Positions 1-9,603 are shown, counted from the first letter of the stretch. The stretch: 64,000 bases of DNA from Candidatus Dietzia intestinipullorum (GCA_019119635.1 DWWP01000034.1:62001-126000); one strand, 5' to 3'. Numbers and translations are program-made. The notes: a model not told the origin generated them from the letters alone.

Positions 1-96
1 CCGGACCGCGAGCGGACGTTCCTGCTGCAGCCGGCCGGGATGGATCTCACCGAGGCCGAGGTCCGCGACGCCGTCAACGGTGCCTTCCGGCGCTGA
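1..96 (+). CDS. sepF: C-terminal end of probable SepF cell-division protein (partial)
   Basis: The window opens inside a reading frame that ends with TGA at 94-96. The 31 visible residues include RTFLLQPAGMDLTEAE, which resembles the conserved C-terminal end of SepF (usually FLLTPADVxV). SepF bridges FtsZ to the membrane at mid-cell in actinobacteria. The following yggT and wag31 genes match the usual actinobacterial order sepF-yggT-divIVA, which supports the call more than the short sequence does. The tail after the match differs from the usual one, so the assignment is moderate. The start lies outside the window. Confidence 0.6.
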   Translation, partial: PDRERTFLLQPAGMDLTEAEVRDAVNGAFRR

Positions 97-153
97 TCCC
101 GCCACGGGAGCGGTCGTGGGCGGGGGAGAGAGCGTGGGAAGTAGCATGGCCAC

Positions 154-453
154 GTGAGTGAAATCCTGCTGGTTCTCTACATAGCCCTCGACGTCTTCTG
201 GTTCCTGCTCCTGGCCCGGATCGTCGTGGAGATGATCGCCTCGTTCTCGCGCGGGTGGAGCCCCAAGGGCTTCGTGGCGGTCATCCTCGAGTGGATATTC
301 ACCCTCACCGACCCGCCGGTCAAGGCGCTGCGGAAGGTGATCAAGCCGGTGCGCCTCGGGCAGATCTCCCTGGACCTGTCGGTGCTGGTGCTCTTCGTGA
401 TCATCATCGTCCTCCGGGTCATCCTCAGCTCGTTGATGGCCGGGATGGCCTGA
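154..453 (+). CDS. YggT family membrane protein
   Basis: A 99-residue protein with a GTG start at 154. It has a hydrophobic N-terminal segment (about residues 4-26), a basic middle with the conserved TDPPVKALRKVIKPVRLG stretch (about 52-69), and a second hydrophobic segment (about 73-97). This is the YggT layout of two membrane spans flanking the TDPxxxPxR motif. It sits between sepF and wag31, where YggT proteins normally occur in Gram-positive bacteria. Its biochemical role is unknown; membrane organisation at the division site is the usual suggestion. Confidence 0.88.
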   Translation: MSEILLVLYIALDVFWFLLLARIVVEMIASFSRGWSPKGFVAVILEWIFTLTDPPVKALRKVIKPVRLGQISLDLSVLVLFVIIIVLRVILSSLMAGMA

Positions 454-595
454 CCGGCCCGGCCTGACAGGACGGGCCACAGGTGACGCGCGGGCCGAAT
501 GTGACTAGATTGGCCCGGGTTAAGGTACTAATGAAGTCGTGAGTCCGGTGTGAAAGCGTCGGACCGGCACCCGAGACGACCACGAGGGGTATCCC

Positions 596-1591
596 ATGCC
601 GCTGACTCCAGCCGATGTGCACAACGTCGCGTTCACCAAGCCGCCGATCGGCAAGCGTGGCTACAACGAGGACGAGGTCGATCAGTTCCTCGACATCGTC
701 GAACAGGAGTTGGCCGACCTCGTCAATGACAACGACAACCTGCGTCAGCGGGTGGACGAGCTCACCAAGGACCTGGAGAAGGCGCGCAAGGACGCGGCGG
801 ACAAGGGCGGGGACAAGGCCGCGGCCACGTCGGCGAGCGGCCAGGCCGCGGACAGTGGCGAGAAGTCGGCCCCGGCCGCCGCACCCGCTGCTGCTGCGCC
901 GGCGGCCGCCGCAACAGCCCCGGCCGCCGCGGCCACGCCGTCGCTCGGGTCGAGCGCGTCCGCCGAGGGGGACGAGGACGGTCTCGCCAACCAGGAGACG
1001 CACCTGCGTGCGGCGCGTGTGCTGGCCATGGCGCAGGAGATGGCCGACCGGCTCACCGGCGAGGCCAAGAAGGAATCCGACGGCCTCATGAGCAAGGCGC
1101 GCGGGGAGTCGGACCGTCTCGTCGGCGAGGCCAAGACCGAGTCCGAGAAGATGGTCGGTGACGCCCGCAAGGAGGCCGACAAGCTGCTCGGTGAGGCCAG
1201 GACGAAGTCCGAGGGGATCGTCAGGGACGCCCAGACGCGCTCCGACCAGCAGGTCAAGGAGGCGCAGACCAAGGCGGACGCCCTGCAGGCGGACGCCGAG
1301 CGCAAGCACACCGAGATCATGGCCACGATCAACCAGCAGCGCGGCGTGCTGGAGGGACGGATCGACCAGCTCCGCACCTTCGAGAAGGACTACCGCAGCA
1401 GGCTCACCAGCTACCTGGAGAACCAGCTCAACGAGCTGGGCAAGGCCGGTTCCGCTGCGCCCTCCGCGCCGCCGGAGACCACCACCGGCTCGACCGGGAC
1501 GTCCGGATCCGTGGGCACGGCCGGGTCCACCGGTTCCACCGGCTCGAGCGATCAGAGCACCAAGCGGGACGGCGGCTCGGGCTCCGAGTAG
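596..1591 (+). CDS. wag31: DivIVA-family polar growth protein Wag31
   Basis: 331 residues; ATG at 596. The N-terminus (LTPADVHNVAFTKPPIGKRG, then YNEDEVDQFLD) is the DivIVA lipid-binding domain with its first coiled coil. An Ala/Pro-rich linker (about residues 78-125) separates it from a long second coiled coil (about 135-265). That coil is built from Lys/Glu/Ala-rich units such as GEAKTESEKMVGDARKEADK. The tail (about 280-331) is Gly/Ser/Thr-rich. Wag31 marks the cell poles and directs tip growth in Mycobacteriales. TAGATT at 506-511 and TAAGGT at 521-526 are possible -10 elements in the upstream gap. The extended linker and tail make it longer than the roughly 260-residue mycobacterial protein. 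Confidence 0.95.
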   Translation: MPLTPADVHNVAFTKPPIGKRGYNEDEVDQFLDIVEQELADLVNDNDNLRQRVDELTKDLEKARKDAADKGGDKAAATSASGQAADSGEKSAPAAAPAAAAPAAAATAPAAAATPSLGSSASAEGDEDGLANQETHLRAARVLAMAQEMADRLTGEAKKESDGLMSKARGESDRLVGEAKTESEKMVGDARKEADKLLGEARTKSEGIVRDAQTRSDQQVKEAQTKADALQADAERKHTEIMATINQQRGVLEGRIDQLRTFEKDYRSRLTSYLENQLNELGKAGSAAPSAPPETTTGSTGTSGSVGTAGSTGSTGSSDQSTKRDGGSGSE

Positions 1592-1610
1592 ACCACCGCC
1601 AGACCCCGAT

Positions 1611-1643
1611 CGGTCCCCGCCCCTGCTCCGGGGGCGGGGACCG
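1611..1643 (+). terminator. GC-rich hairpin downstream of wag31
   Basis: A perfect 13 bp stem (arms 1611-1623 and 1631-1643) closes a 7-nt loop 19 nt after the wag31 stop. No T-run follows. It therefore looks like a U-less actinobacterial terminator or a 3' stabilising hairpin. It separates wag31 from the next gene. Confidence 0.6.
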
Positions 1644-1711
1644 ACGTATATTCGGGGGTGAGACCCGCACAGAGCACTGCGGGACGGCCAGGGACACAGC
1701 AGGAGGCAGGG

Positions 1712-1945
1712 ATGCTCGTCGCCGCACTCGGATTGACGATCCTCGGTTTCGCGTTCCTCGTCGCCGCCGTCGCCACCGGCCAGATCGCGTGGGCGTGGGC
1801 GTGTATCGGGGTGGGCGCGATGGGACTGGTGCTCCTGCTCCTGGACCTCGTCCGGGGTCGCGGGGCGGGCGGGGATCCGTCCGAGGGGGAGCCGGCCGAG
1901 ACCGACGGTCAGGCGGGACAAGCGGATATGCGCGCCGAAGGGTAG
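1712..1945 (+). CDS. Small membrane protein, acidic C-terminus
   Basis: A 77-residue protein. The ATG at 1712 is preferred because AGGAGG at 1701-1706 is ideally spaced. An upstream in-frame GTG at 1658 would add 18 polar residues and lies just after TATATT (1647-1652), so it cannot be excluded. Two hydrophobic segments (about residues 2-22 and 26-48) are followed by a charged Gly/Glu-rich tail. I do not recognise a family. It lies between wag31 and the ileS leader, where small membrane proteins are common in Mycobacteriales. Its stop codon overlaps the putative ileS -10 element. Confidence 0.7.
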   Translation: MLVAALGLTILGFAFLVAAVATGQIAWAWACIGVGAMGLVLLLLDLVRGRGAGGDPSEGEPAETDGQAGQADMRAEG

Positions 1946-1948
1946 TAT
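1943..1948 (+). promoter_or_regulatory. Candidate -10 element for the ileS leader
   Basis: TAGTAT, overlapping the stop codon of the preceding gene, is a plausible -10 hexamer that would start the leader RNA near 1955. No convincing -35 is visible. Confidence 0.4.
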
Positions 1949-1954
1949 CTGGAC

Positions 1955-2218
1955 TCGTCCGGCCGAGAGTCGGATGCGCTGTGAACCGGCCATCACCGGG
2001 GAGCGCTCGGAAGAACGGTCACGCCTCGGGCGGGCTCAGTAGAACCGAAGCGGGGCATCGGAGCCCCGACCCACGAGAGGGCGACGCGCACCGTCGTCAA
2101 CCGGGGTGGTACCGCGGACGGACACGCCACATGTCCGGCTCGTCCCCGATTCCAGGCAAGTAGGCCCTGCGGATCGCACGAACCGCGTCGGGCCCGTACC
2201 GCGAGGAGTCCGCCCCAG
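1955..2218 (+). promoter_or_regulatory. T-box riboswitch upstream of ileS (isoleucine type)
   Basis: The conserved T-box sequence GGTGGTACCGCGG is at 2105-2117. Upstream, a short hairpin (CCGG at 1986-1989 with CCGG at 1996-1999) presents ATC, an isoleucine codon, at 1992-1994, followed by GGGGAGCGCTCGGAAGAACGG. This is the compact Stem I known for actinobacterial ileS leaders. Uncharged tRNA-Ile should be sensed here. No terminator with a U-run precedes ileS, so control is most likely translational, through access to the Shine-Dalgarno AGGAG at 2204-2208. A second copy of GTACCGCG (2196-2203) abuts that site and may take part in the switch. Confidence 0.9.
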
Positions 2219-5200
2219 ATGAGCACCGAGCCCAACGCCACCGGTAGCGCCTACCCGCTGCTCGACCTGACCGGCGGGGCGAGCACACAGTCGCCGTCGT
2301 TCCCGGCACTCGAGGAGCGGGTGCTCGAGCGGTGGGACGAGCGCGACACCTTCCGTGCGTCCATCCGGAACCGGGCCGACGCCGAGGAATACGTCTTCTA
2401 CGACGGGCCCCCCTTCGCCAACGGCCTCCCGCACTACGGCCACCTGCTCACCGGGTACGTCAAGGACGTGATCCCGCGCTACCGCACCATGCGCGGCTAC
2501 CTCGTCGAGAGGCGCTTCGGATGGGACTGCCACGGCCTGCCGGCCGAACTCGAGGCGGAGAAGCAACTGGGGATCACCGAGAAGTCACAGATCCTCGAGA
2601 TGGGGCTGGCCGAGTTCAACGCCGCCTGTGAGCGGTCGGTGCTGCAGTACACGGACGACTGGGAGCAGTACGTCCACCGTCAGGCCCGGTGGGTGGACTT
2701 CGAGAACGACTACAAGACCCTCGACATCGACTTCACCGAGTCGGTTCTGTGGGCGTTCAAGCGGCTCTACGACAAGGGCCTGGTCTACAAGGGCTTCCGC
2801 GTGCTGCCGTACTCGTGGTACGAGCAGACCCCGCTGTCCAACCAGGAGACGCGCCTGGACGACGCGTACAAGATGCGGCAGGACCCGGCCGTCACGGTGG
2901 GGCTGCCGCTCGAGGCACCGCAGGACAGCCCATTCCACGGCGCGGAGGCGCTGGTCTGGACCACCACGCCCTGGACGCTGCCGTCCAACCTCGCCGCGGC
3001 CGTCCACCCTGACATCGACTACTGCGTGGTCCGCGTGAACTCGGGGCCCCTCGCCGGGCGGAGCTTCGTCCTGGCCGAGGCCCGCCGGGGCGAGTACGTC
3101 GCCGAGTTCGGGGACGACGCCGAGACCGTCGCCACGGTCAAGGGCACCGAGCTCGTGGGACTGTCCTACGTTCCGCCGTTCGACTTCTTCGCAGGCCACG
3201 CCAACTCGCACGTCGTCCTGGCCGCCGACTACGTGACCACCGACTCCGGCACCGGCGTCGTGCACCTGGCACCGGCGTTCGGTGAGGAGGACCAGGTGGC
3301 CTGCGAGGCGGCCGGCATCGAGCTGGTGATCCCGGTCGGGCCGGACGGGAAGTTCACCGGGGAGGTCCCGCCGTACGAGGGACAGCTCGTCTTCGACGCC
3401 AACGCCGGCATCTCCCGCGACCTGCGCGCGGCGGGCCGCCTGATCCGGCACGAGACGATCGAGCACTCCTACCCGCACTCCTGGAGGTCCGGCAAGCCGC
3501 TCATCTACATGGCGCTGCCCGCGTGGTTCGTCCAGGTCACCGCGTTCCGCGACCGGATGGTCGAGCTCAACCGCGAGCAGATCCGGTGGATGCCCGAGCA
3601 CGTCCGCGACGGGCAGTTCGGCAAGTGGCTCGAGGGCGCCCGCGACTGGAACATCAACCGCAACCGCTACTGGGGCGCGCCGATCCCGGTGTGGGAGTCG
3701 GACGACCCGGCCTATCCGCGCGTCGACGTCTACGGCTCACTCGACGAGCTCGAGCGGGACTTCGGTGTGCGCCCGACCGACCTGCACCGCCCCTTCATCG
3801 ACGAGCTCACCCGGCCCAACCCCGATGACCCGACGGGCGGGTCCACGATGCGCCGCGTGCCCGACGTGTTCGACTGCTGGTTCGAGTCCGGCGCCATGCC
3901 GTTCGCCCAGGTCCACTATCCGTTCGAGAACAAGGACTGGTTCGAGACCCACTTCCCGGGTGACTTCATCGTGGAGTACAACGGGCAGACCCGCGGCTGG
4001 TTCTACACGCTGCATGTGCTGGCCACCGCGCTGTTCGACCGCCCGGCGTTCACGCACGTCGCCGCACACGGGATCGTCCTGGGCAACGACGGGCTCAAGA
4101 TGAGCAAGTCCAAGGGCAACTACCCGGACGTCAACGAGGTGTTCTCCCGTGACGGCTCCGACGCCATGCGCTGGTTCCTCATGAGCTCGCCGATCCTGCG
4201 CGGCGGCAACCTCGTGGTGACCGAGCAGGGCATCCGCGAGGGCGTGCGCCAGGCCATGCTTCCGCTGTGGAACTCGTACAGTTTCTTCCAGCTGTACGCT
4301 GCCGAGCGCGCCACCTGGCGCACCGATTCACAGAACGTCCTGGACCGCTACATCCTGGCCAGGCTGGCCGCCACGCGGGACGCCATGACGGCGGCGCTGG
4401 ACATCACCGACATCGCGGCCGCCTGCGACGAACTCCGCCGCTTCGCGGACGCGCTGACCAACTGGTACGTGCGGCGGTCCCGCTCGCGGTTCTGGGCCGG
4501 CGAGTCCTCGGGACGGGATGCGCGCGATGCGTTCGACACCCTGTACACGGTGCTCGAGACCACGATGCGGCTGGCGGCCCCGCTGCTGCCGCTCATGTCC
4601 GAGGTCGTGTGGGCCGGACTGACGGGAGAGGAGTCGGTCCACCTGGTGGACTGGCCGGCCACCGACGATCTGCCGCACGACGACGACCTGGTGGAGACGA
4701 TGGAGGCGGTCCGCGACGTGTGCTCGACCGTGTCGTCGATCCGCAAGGCCAAGAAGCTCCGGGTGCGCCTGCCCCTCAACTCGCTGGTCGTGGCGATGCC
4801 GGAGGCGGAACGCCTCCGGCCGTTCGTCGGGCTGATCGCCGAGGAGGTGAACGTCCGCGAGGTGCACCTCACCGACGACGTCGCCGCCCACGGGCGCATG
4901 GAACTGGCGGTCAACGCGCGCGCCGCGGGCCCGCGCCTGGGCAAGGACGTCCAGGTGTGTATCAAGGCGGCCAAGTCCGGGGACTGGAGCGAGGTCGACG
5001 GCGTGGTCACGGCCGGCGGCATCGAGTTGGAATCCGGCGAGTTCGAGCATCGGCTGGTGGCCGCCGATCCGGAGTCGACGGCCGCCCTGCCCGGCGGGGC
5101 CGCGCTGGTCGTGCTGGATCTGACGGTGACCGAGGAGCTGGAGGCCGAGGGCTGGGCCAAGGACCGGGTCCGGGAGATCCAGGAGGCCAGGCGAGGCGCC

Positions 5201-5398
5201 GGGCTCGACATCACCGATCGCATCCGGGTGCGCCTGGAGGTCCCGTCGGAGCGTCGGGGATGGGCCGACCGCCACGCGGAGTTGATCGCGGGAGAGGTCC
5301 TGGCGACCGACTTCGCGGTGGTCGACGCGCTCGACGCGGATGACGGCGAGCCGCTCGAGCTGGCCGAGGGCCTCCGGATGACCCTGGCCCGGGTCTGA
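2219..5398 (+). CDS. ileS: Isoleucyl-tRNA synthetase
   Basis: 1059 residues, class I aminoacyl-tRNA synthetase that charges tRNA-Ile in the cytosol. The HIGH-type motif reads [12 protein letters not shown] (about residues 64-75) and the KMSKS loop is exact (627-631). Between them lies the editing (CP1) domain, with TTPWTLPSN and [15 protein letters not shown]. The C-terminus has the anticodon-binding domain and the long extension of the eukaryote-like IleRS2 class. The HYGH signature and the length fit that class, which is known for low mupirocin sensitivity. ATG at 2219 follows AGGAG at 2204-2208. The T-box leader controls it; dinB follows after 15 nt. Confidence 0.97.
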   Translation: MSTEPNATGSAYPLLDLTGGASTQSPSFPALEERVLERWDERDTFRASIRNRADAEEYVFYDGPPFANGLPHYGHLLTGYVKDVIPRYRTMRGYLVERRFGWDCHGLPAELEAEKQLGITEKSQILEMGLAEFNAACERSVLQYTDDWEQYVHRQARWVDFENDYKTLDIDFTESVLWAFKRLYDKGLVYKGFRVLPYSWYEQTPLSNQETRLDDAYKMRQDPAVTVGLPLEAPQDSPFHGAEALVWTTTPWTLPSNLAAAVHPDIDYCVVRVNSGPLAGRSFVLAEARRGEYVAEFGDDAETVATVKGTELVGLSYVPPFDFFAGHANSHVVLAADYVTTDSGTGVVHLAPAFGEEDQVACEAAGIELVIPVGPDGKFTGEVPPYEGQLVFDANAGISRDLRAAGRLIRHETIEHSYPHSWRSGKPLIYMALPAWFVQVTAFRDRMVELNREQIRWMPEHVRDGQFGKWLEGARDWNINRNRYWGAPIPVWESDDPAYPRVDVYGSLDELERDFGVRPTDLHRPFIDELTRPNPDDPTGGSTMRRVPDVFDCWFESGAMPFAQVHYPFENKDWFETHFPGDFIVEYNGQTRGWFYTLHVLATALFDRPAFTHVAAHGIVLGNDGLKMSKSKGNYPDVNEVFSRDGSDAMRWFLMSSPILRGGNLVVTEQGIREGVRQAMLPLWNSYSFFQLYAAERATWRTDSQNVLDRYILARLAATRDAMTAALDITDIAAACDELRRFADALTNWYVRRSRSRFWAGESSGRDARDAFDTLYTVLETTMRLAAPLLPLMSEVVWAGLTGEESVHLVDWPATDDLPHDDDLVETMEAVRDVCSTVSSIRKAKKLRVRLPLNSLVVAMPEAERLRPFVGLIAEEVNVREVHLTDDVAAHGRMELAVNARAAGPRLGKDVQVCIKAAKSGDWSEVDGVVTAGGIELESGEFEHRLVAADPESTAALPGGAALVVLDLTVTEELEAEGWAKDRVREIQEARRGAGLDITDRIRVRLEVPSERRGWADRHAELIAGEVLATDFAVVDALDADDGEPLELAEGLRMTLARV

Positions 5399-5413
5399 CC
5401 CGGCGGCGACGAC

Positions 5414-6874
5414 GTGGGAGCGGGGCAGGACCGGTGGGTCCTGCACGTCGACATGGACGCGTTCTTCGCCTCCTGTGAGCAGCTCACCCGGCCGACCCTG
5501 CGGGGGCGGCCCGTGCTGGTCGGCGGCGTCGGCGGGCGGGGTGTCGTGGCCGGGTGCTCGTACGAGGCCCGCGCGTACGGCGCGCACTCGGCCATGCCCT
5601 CGCACCAGGCCCGGCGTCTCGTGGGTCCGTCGGCGGTCTTCCTGCCGCCCCGGATGGCGGTCTACAAGGCGCTGAGCCGGCGCGTGTTCGAGGTGTTCGC
5701 CGCAGCCGTCCCGGTGGTCGAACAGGTGTCGGTGGACGAGGCGTTCCTCGAGCCGGCCGAACTGCGCGGGGCTGATCCCGACCGGACCCGTCAGTGGGCC
5801 CAGGAACTGCGCGCGGCCATCCGGCGGGCGACCGGACTCCCGGCGTCGGTCGGGGCCGGGGCCGGCAAGCAGTACGCGAAGATCGCCTCCGGCCTGGCCA
5901 AACCCGACGGGGTGGCGGTGGTGGCCCGCGGTGATCACGCGCGGGTACTCGACCCACTGCCGGTGCGGAGTCTGTGGGGGGTTGGCCCGGTCGCGGGGGA
6001 GAGACTGTCACAGTTCGGGGTGACGACCATCGCCGACCTGGCCGCGATGGACGACGACGACGTGGCGCAGGCGCTGGGCAGGACGGTGGGTCCCGCCATC
6101 GCCCGCATCGCCCGGGGCTATGACGACAGGCCGGTCCGGGAGCGGGCCGAGGCGAAGCAGATCAGCGCGGAGAGCACGTTCGCCCGCGACCTGACCACCG
6201 CGGCGCAGGTCGACGAGGCGATACGCGGGGCGGCCGGGGCCGCGCACCGGCGGCTGGTGGCGGACGGGCGGGCCGCCCGGACGGTCACGGTCAAGGTCAA
6301 ACGGCCGGACTTCACCTCGATCACCAGGTCGACGACGGTCCCCACCGGCACGACGTCGCTGGAGACGGTGATCGCGATGGCACGCTCGCTGGCGCCGGAC
6401 CCGGTCGACTTCGGGGCCGTCCGGTTGCTCGGCGTGGGGGTCTCCGGGCTCACCGAGATCCACCAGGACGCCCTCTTCGAGCAGGAGATCGTGGTGGACC
6501 ACGCCGCCGGGGCGCCCGGTGGCCGGGGGTGGTCGACGGACGAGGCCGTCGGCCCCGGCGAGGACCCGGCCGACCTCGTCGGCGTCGGGACCACCGTCAC
6601 CTCCCATACCGAGGAGCTCTCCGAGGGCGACGAGCAGGGCACGCACGCGATCCCGGAGATCGGAGCCTGGCGGAGTAGGGAGGTCGGTCGGTTCGCCACC
6701 GGGGCGGACGTGCGGCACCCCGAGTACGGGCACGGATGGGTGCAGGGCTCGGGACACGGCCGCGTCTCGGTGCGCTTCGAGACTGCGGCCACCGGCGCCG
6801 GGCGGATGCGGACGTTCTCCGAGGAGGATCCGGTGCTCGAGCCCGCGGACCCGCTGGATTCTCTGGGCTGGTGA
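5414..6874 (+). CDS. dinB: DNA polymerase IV (Y family) with C-terminal extension
   Basis: 486 residues from a GTG at 5414. It contains the Y-family catalytic motifs [13 protein letters not shown] (Asp13, Asp15) and VSVDEAFLE (Asp108, Glu109), a helix-hairpin-helix region ([13 protein letters not shown]), and the little-finger domain to about residue 365. It performs error-prone translesion synthesis. A C-terminal extension of about 110 residues holds an acidic linker and a compact module, [17 protein letters not shown], typical of actinobacterial DinB2/DinX-type enzymes. No classic QL-S/D-LF clamp motif was identified. The stop abuts the convergent asparaginase stop with no gap (TGATCA at 6872-6877). 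Confidence 0.93.
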   Translation: MGAGQDRWVLHVDMDAFFASCEQLTRPTLRGRPVLVGGVGGRGVVAGCSYEARAYGAHSAMPSHQARRLVGPSAVFLPPRMAVYKALSRRVFEVFAAAVPVVEQVSVDEAFLEPAELRGADPDRTRQWAQELRAAIRRATGLPASVGAGAGKQYAKIASGLAKPDGVAVVARGDHARVLDPLPVRSLWGVGPVAGERLSQFGVTTIADLAAMDDDDVAQALGRTVGPAIARIARGYDDRPVRERAEAKQISAESTFARDLTTAAQVDEAIRGAAGAAHRRLVADGRAARTVTVKVKRPDFTSITRSTTVPTGTTSLETVIAMARSLAPDPVDFGAVRLLGVGVSGLTEIHQDALFEQEIVVDHAAGAPGGRGWSTDEAVGPGEDPADLVGVGTTVTSHTEELSEGDEQGTHAIPEIGAWRSREVGRFATGADVRHPEYGHGWVQGSGHGRVSVRFETAATGAGRMRTFSEEDPVLEPADPLDSLGW

Positions 6875-7906
6875 TCAGGCGTAGAGGTGGTGGCGGGACC
6901 AGTCCCGTCGCACCCGTGCCGCCGCGCCCTCGTCGTCGGGGTCGGTGAGGGAGAGCAGCGCTGTGAGCAACACCCGCGCCTGCCCGGACCGCAGGTAGCC
7001 GCACGGCAGAGCCCCGTGGCGCGCCAGCTCGGCGCCCCCGCCCGGGCCCCCGTAGGTGGCGGTGGCCTCCCCGCGCGGGACCCGACTGCTGACCACGACC
7101 ACGACTCCCGGGTGCCGCTCCGAGATGTCGACGACTGCCTCGGCCACCCGCGGCGGCAGGTTGCCCGACCCCGAGCCCTCGAGCACCAGCCCCCGGGCGC
7201 CGGCATCGATACACGCGTGCAGCGCGGCCGCATCGGCGCCGGGGGGACACGCCACCACGTCGACCCGGACGGAGTCGAACCGCGCGCGAGCGGGCAGGAC
7301 CGGCCTCTCGAGCTCGGGGGGCAGCCCTTCGACGGGAAGATCGGGGGCGTTGCGGGCAAAGGCGACGGGCTCGGTGGTGTGCCATTTTCGGACGCCGCGG
7401 GCCTGGAGGATGGCGCGCCCGAGAACCACCAGCACGCCGAGGTCCCGGGAGACGGGGTCGGCCGCCAGGAGGACGGCGTCGAGGAGGTTGGCGGGCCCGT
7501 CCGCCTCGGGGTGGTCGGCGGGCAACTGGGCGCCGGTGACGGCGACCGGGCGGGGGTCACGGTGGTGGAGATCCAGGGCCATCGCCGTCTCCTCGAGCGT
7601 GTCCGTGCCGTGCGCCACCACCACCCCCGACACGCCCGGGTCGGCGAGCACCTCGGCCACGGCGTCGGTGATCTCATCCCACTGCGGCGGGCCGAACGTG
7701 GCGGAGTCGGCGTCCAGAACCGACCGCGCCGAGACGCGGACGGATCCGGGGAGGACCGACCTCAGCTCCGCGAGCATCGTCTCGGTGGCGGGATCCGAGT
7801 CCCCGGCCGTGACCACGCCGTCGGCGCTCGTGGACGCCACGATCGTGCCCCCGGTGGTACAGATCACGACATGGGGGGTGTCCGTGCTGGTCTCGGCGGT
7901 GTTCAC
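6875..7906 (-). CDS. L-asparaginase
   Basis: 343 residues, hydrolysing asparagine to aspartate and ammonia. Both catalytic threonine motifs are present: CTTGGTIVAS near the N-terminus (about residues 16-25) and HGTDTLEETA (about 99-108). Length and layout match bacterial type I/II asparaginases, and there is no signal peptide. The frame is open up to a TTG at 7969, but the GTG at 7906 is preferred. It puts the first motif at the usual distance from the N-terminus, and a weak -10-like CACTGT lies 7 nt upstream, consistent with a leaderless start. Confidence 0.88.
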   Translation of the reverse strand: MNTAETSTDTPHVVICTTGGTIVASTSADGVVTAGDSDPATETMLAELRSVLPGSVRVSARSVLDADSATFGPPQWDEITDAVAEVLADPGVSGVVVAHGTDTLEETAMALDLHHRDPRPVAVTGAQLPADHPEADGPANLLDAVLLAADPVSRDLGVLVVLGRAILQARGVRKWHTTEPVAFARNAPDLPVEGLPPELERPVLPARARFDSVRVDVVACPPGADAAALHACIDAGARGLVLEGSGSGNLPPRVAEAVVDISERHPGVVVVVSSRVPRGEATATYGGPGGGAELARHGALPCGYLRSGQARVLLTALLSLTDPDDEGAAARVRRDWSRHHLYA

Positions 7907-8032
7907 GCGGTCCACAGTGGCGTCCGCGGGAGCGGTCGTCAACCGTCCCGGCCGGGAAGGGTGGAACAATGGCCCATCCGCGTTCGTTGGGCCGGTATCC
8001 CGACCCGAACATCACGACGAAAGGACCCACGC

Positions 8033-8521
8033 GTGAGTCTTCGACGGACCATCGCCGCAGTCTCCCTCTCCGCCTTCGCACTCGGCGGCCTGGCCGCCTG
8101 TGGCGACGACGACGAGGGCCGCGAGACGGCCCCCGCGCCCACCACGTCCCAGGAGCAGGCCGCGGTGCCCACGGCGGAGGAGCTCACCGACCTCCTCAAC
8201 CGCGCCTCGGATCCGGCCGTCCCGGTCGAGGAGAAGCTCGACCTGGTCGAGGGCGGGGCCGAGTCGCCCGAGCTGTTCGATCAGATCGCCGCACTCAAGG
8301 CCGAGCAGGGCGCCGACGTGAGCATCACCGGCGTGGCCGAGGGCGATATCCCCGGCACGCTCATCGCCAACACCGTGATCGTGCAGCCGGGCCAGGAGGA
8401 CATCAACGTCCAGGCCCAGTTCATCCAGCAGGACGGGCAGTGGCAGCTGCAGCAGTCGTTCGCGTGCGCGTTGGTGACCAACGCCGGCCTCGAGGCGCCG
8501 CCGAGCTGCGCGGTGGCCTGA
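8033..8521 (+). CDS. MTB12-like low-molecular-weight antigen lipoprotein
   Basis: 162 residues from a GTG at 8033, with GAAAGGA at 8019-8025 as ribosome binding site. A signal peptide ends in a lipobox (GGLAAC, Cys at about residue 24). The mature region begins with an acidic linker, then AELTDLLNRASDPAVPVEEK and LVEGGAESPELFDQIAAL. These match the conserved helix of the MTB12/CFP-2 family of secreted mycobacterial antigens. A beta-rich C-terminus ends with two Cys (FACALV and PPSCAVA) that may form a disulfide. It is probably an envelope lipoprotein; the molecular role of the family is unclear. Confidence 0.82.
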   Translation: MSLRRTIAAVSLSAFALGGLAACGDDDEGRETAPAPTTSQEQAAVPTAEELTDLLNRASDPAVPVEEKLDLVEGGAESPELFDQIAALKAEQGADVSITGVAEGDIPGTLIANTVIVQPGQEDINVQAQFIQQDGQWQLQQSFACALVTNAGLEAPPSCAVA

Positions 8522-8538
8522 CACGGCCGATCACCGGC

Positions 8539-9546
8539 TCAGCCCGCCGGGCTGAACTCCAGCGCCGAGTCCTCGTCGTGAGTCGTGCGTAGCCCCGAGT
8601 CGGGGTCGACGTACACGGCTCGCGTCGAGGACTCCGTGCGTCCCTCGGCGGGCAGCGCCGCGCGCAGATCGACCGTGAACTCTCCGGAGCCGGTCACGTC
8701 GTAGGTGTCCACCTCCAGTGCGACGTCGGGCCCCCCGTCGGGCGCCGGTGCGGTGAGTACCGGAGCGGTCTCGGGCGCGGTGGTGGACGAGCGCACGGTG
8801 GCCAGGTCGCCCTCGAGACGCGTGAGCTCGTAGGTCACCACCCGCGTGGGCGCGACCGCATCGTCGACCCGGTCGGTGACGGTCCATCGTGCCCCCACGC
8901 CGATCTCCTCGGTCGGCCAGATCACCGTCGCGTCGGCCACCACGTCCGCGGTGACCTCGATGCCGGCGCGGGCCGCGTCAGTCGCGCCCGCCGGGGCCTC
9001 GAGTGAATAGCTGCGGACGCTCCCGTCGGCGTCGCGCGTCCACGTCACCGTGAAGCCCGCCGCCGTGGCGAACTGCGCGTTCCGGTGCTCGTCGACGGAG
9101 GTGAACTCCCGCGCGGTGACCTCGGCCCGTTGTGCGCCGTCGACGTCGGGCTCCGAGCTGCCCTCGACGGTCAGGGTCTGTGCGGGCGTGGTCTGGGTGC
9201 TCGGCTCGGCACCGGGGACGGCGGTGGTGGCCGACGCCGACCGGGTGACGGCGACCACCGCGGGCTCGCTCGACGGCGCGTAGGCCAGAACCCGACGCTC
9301 GCCTCCGCCCGCCTCGAGGACCTCGACCTCGGGGGCCGGGCCGGCGTCGACCCGGACCGCGGGCTCCAGAGTCTCGGCCGCCTCGTCACCGGCGGGGGCC
9401 GGGCCCTCCTCGGCGGTCTCGTCCTGCGCGCACGCCACCGCCGTGGACAGCACTGCAGCGGCGAGCGCGGCGGCGGCCACCCGGCGGGCGGGACCCGTGC
9501 GCGGGGCGGCGGAGGGACGAGACGGGGCGGTCAGTCGAGGGATCAC
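8539..9546 (-). CDS. Secreted lipoprotein of unknown function (possibly DUF6263-like)
   Basis: 335 residues from a GTG at 9546; TAGGCT at 9555-9560 (read on the minus strand) ends 8 nt upstream, suggesting a leaderless transcript. A long basic N-region and hydrophobic core end in VLSTAVACAQ, a lipobox. A Glu/Ala/Pro-rich linker follows, then a mostly beta domain with repeated EV and TV stretches and IGVGARWTVTDRV. The overall look recalls DUF6263 actinobacterial lipoproteins, but that is recognition by eye only. It is convergent with the MTB12-like gene with 17 nt between stops. Confidence 0.75.
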   Translation of the reverse strand: MIPRLTAPSRPSAAPRTGPARRVAAAALAAAVLSTAVACAQDETAEEGPAPAGDEAAETLEPAVRVDAGPAPEVEVLEAGGGERRVLAYAPSSEPAVVAVTRSASATTAVPGAEPSTQTTPAQTLTVEGSSEPDVDGAQRAEVTAREFTSVDEHRNAQFATAAGFTVTWTRDADGSVRSYSLEAPAGATDAARAGIEVTADVVADATVIWPTEEIGVGARWTVTDRVDDAVAPTRVVTYELTRLEGDLATVRSSTTAPETAPVLTAPAPDGGPDVALEVDTYDVTGSGEFTVDLRAALPAEGRTESSTRAVYVDPDSGLRTTHDEDSALEFSPAG

Positions 9547-9603
9547 GACACCCGAGCCTAGAGGTCGCACCCCCTGCGCCCCGGCGCCCACCGCCACATC
9601 AGG

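Noticed and set aside
425-1996. 523-codon minus-strand frame
   Set aside because: Shadow of wag31 and the adjacent gene; composition is Gly/Arg/Leu-rich with no motifs.
7907-7969. N-terminal extension of the asparaginase to a TTG at 7969
   Set aside because: The added 21 residues are not conserved-looking, TTG is a rare start, and the GTG at 7906 places the catalytic Thr motif at the normal distance.
8537-8553. Hairpin CAGCCC/GGGCTG near the end of the minus-strand lipoprotein gene
   Set aside because: Stem is short and partly inside the coding sequence; not convincing as a terminator.
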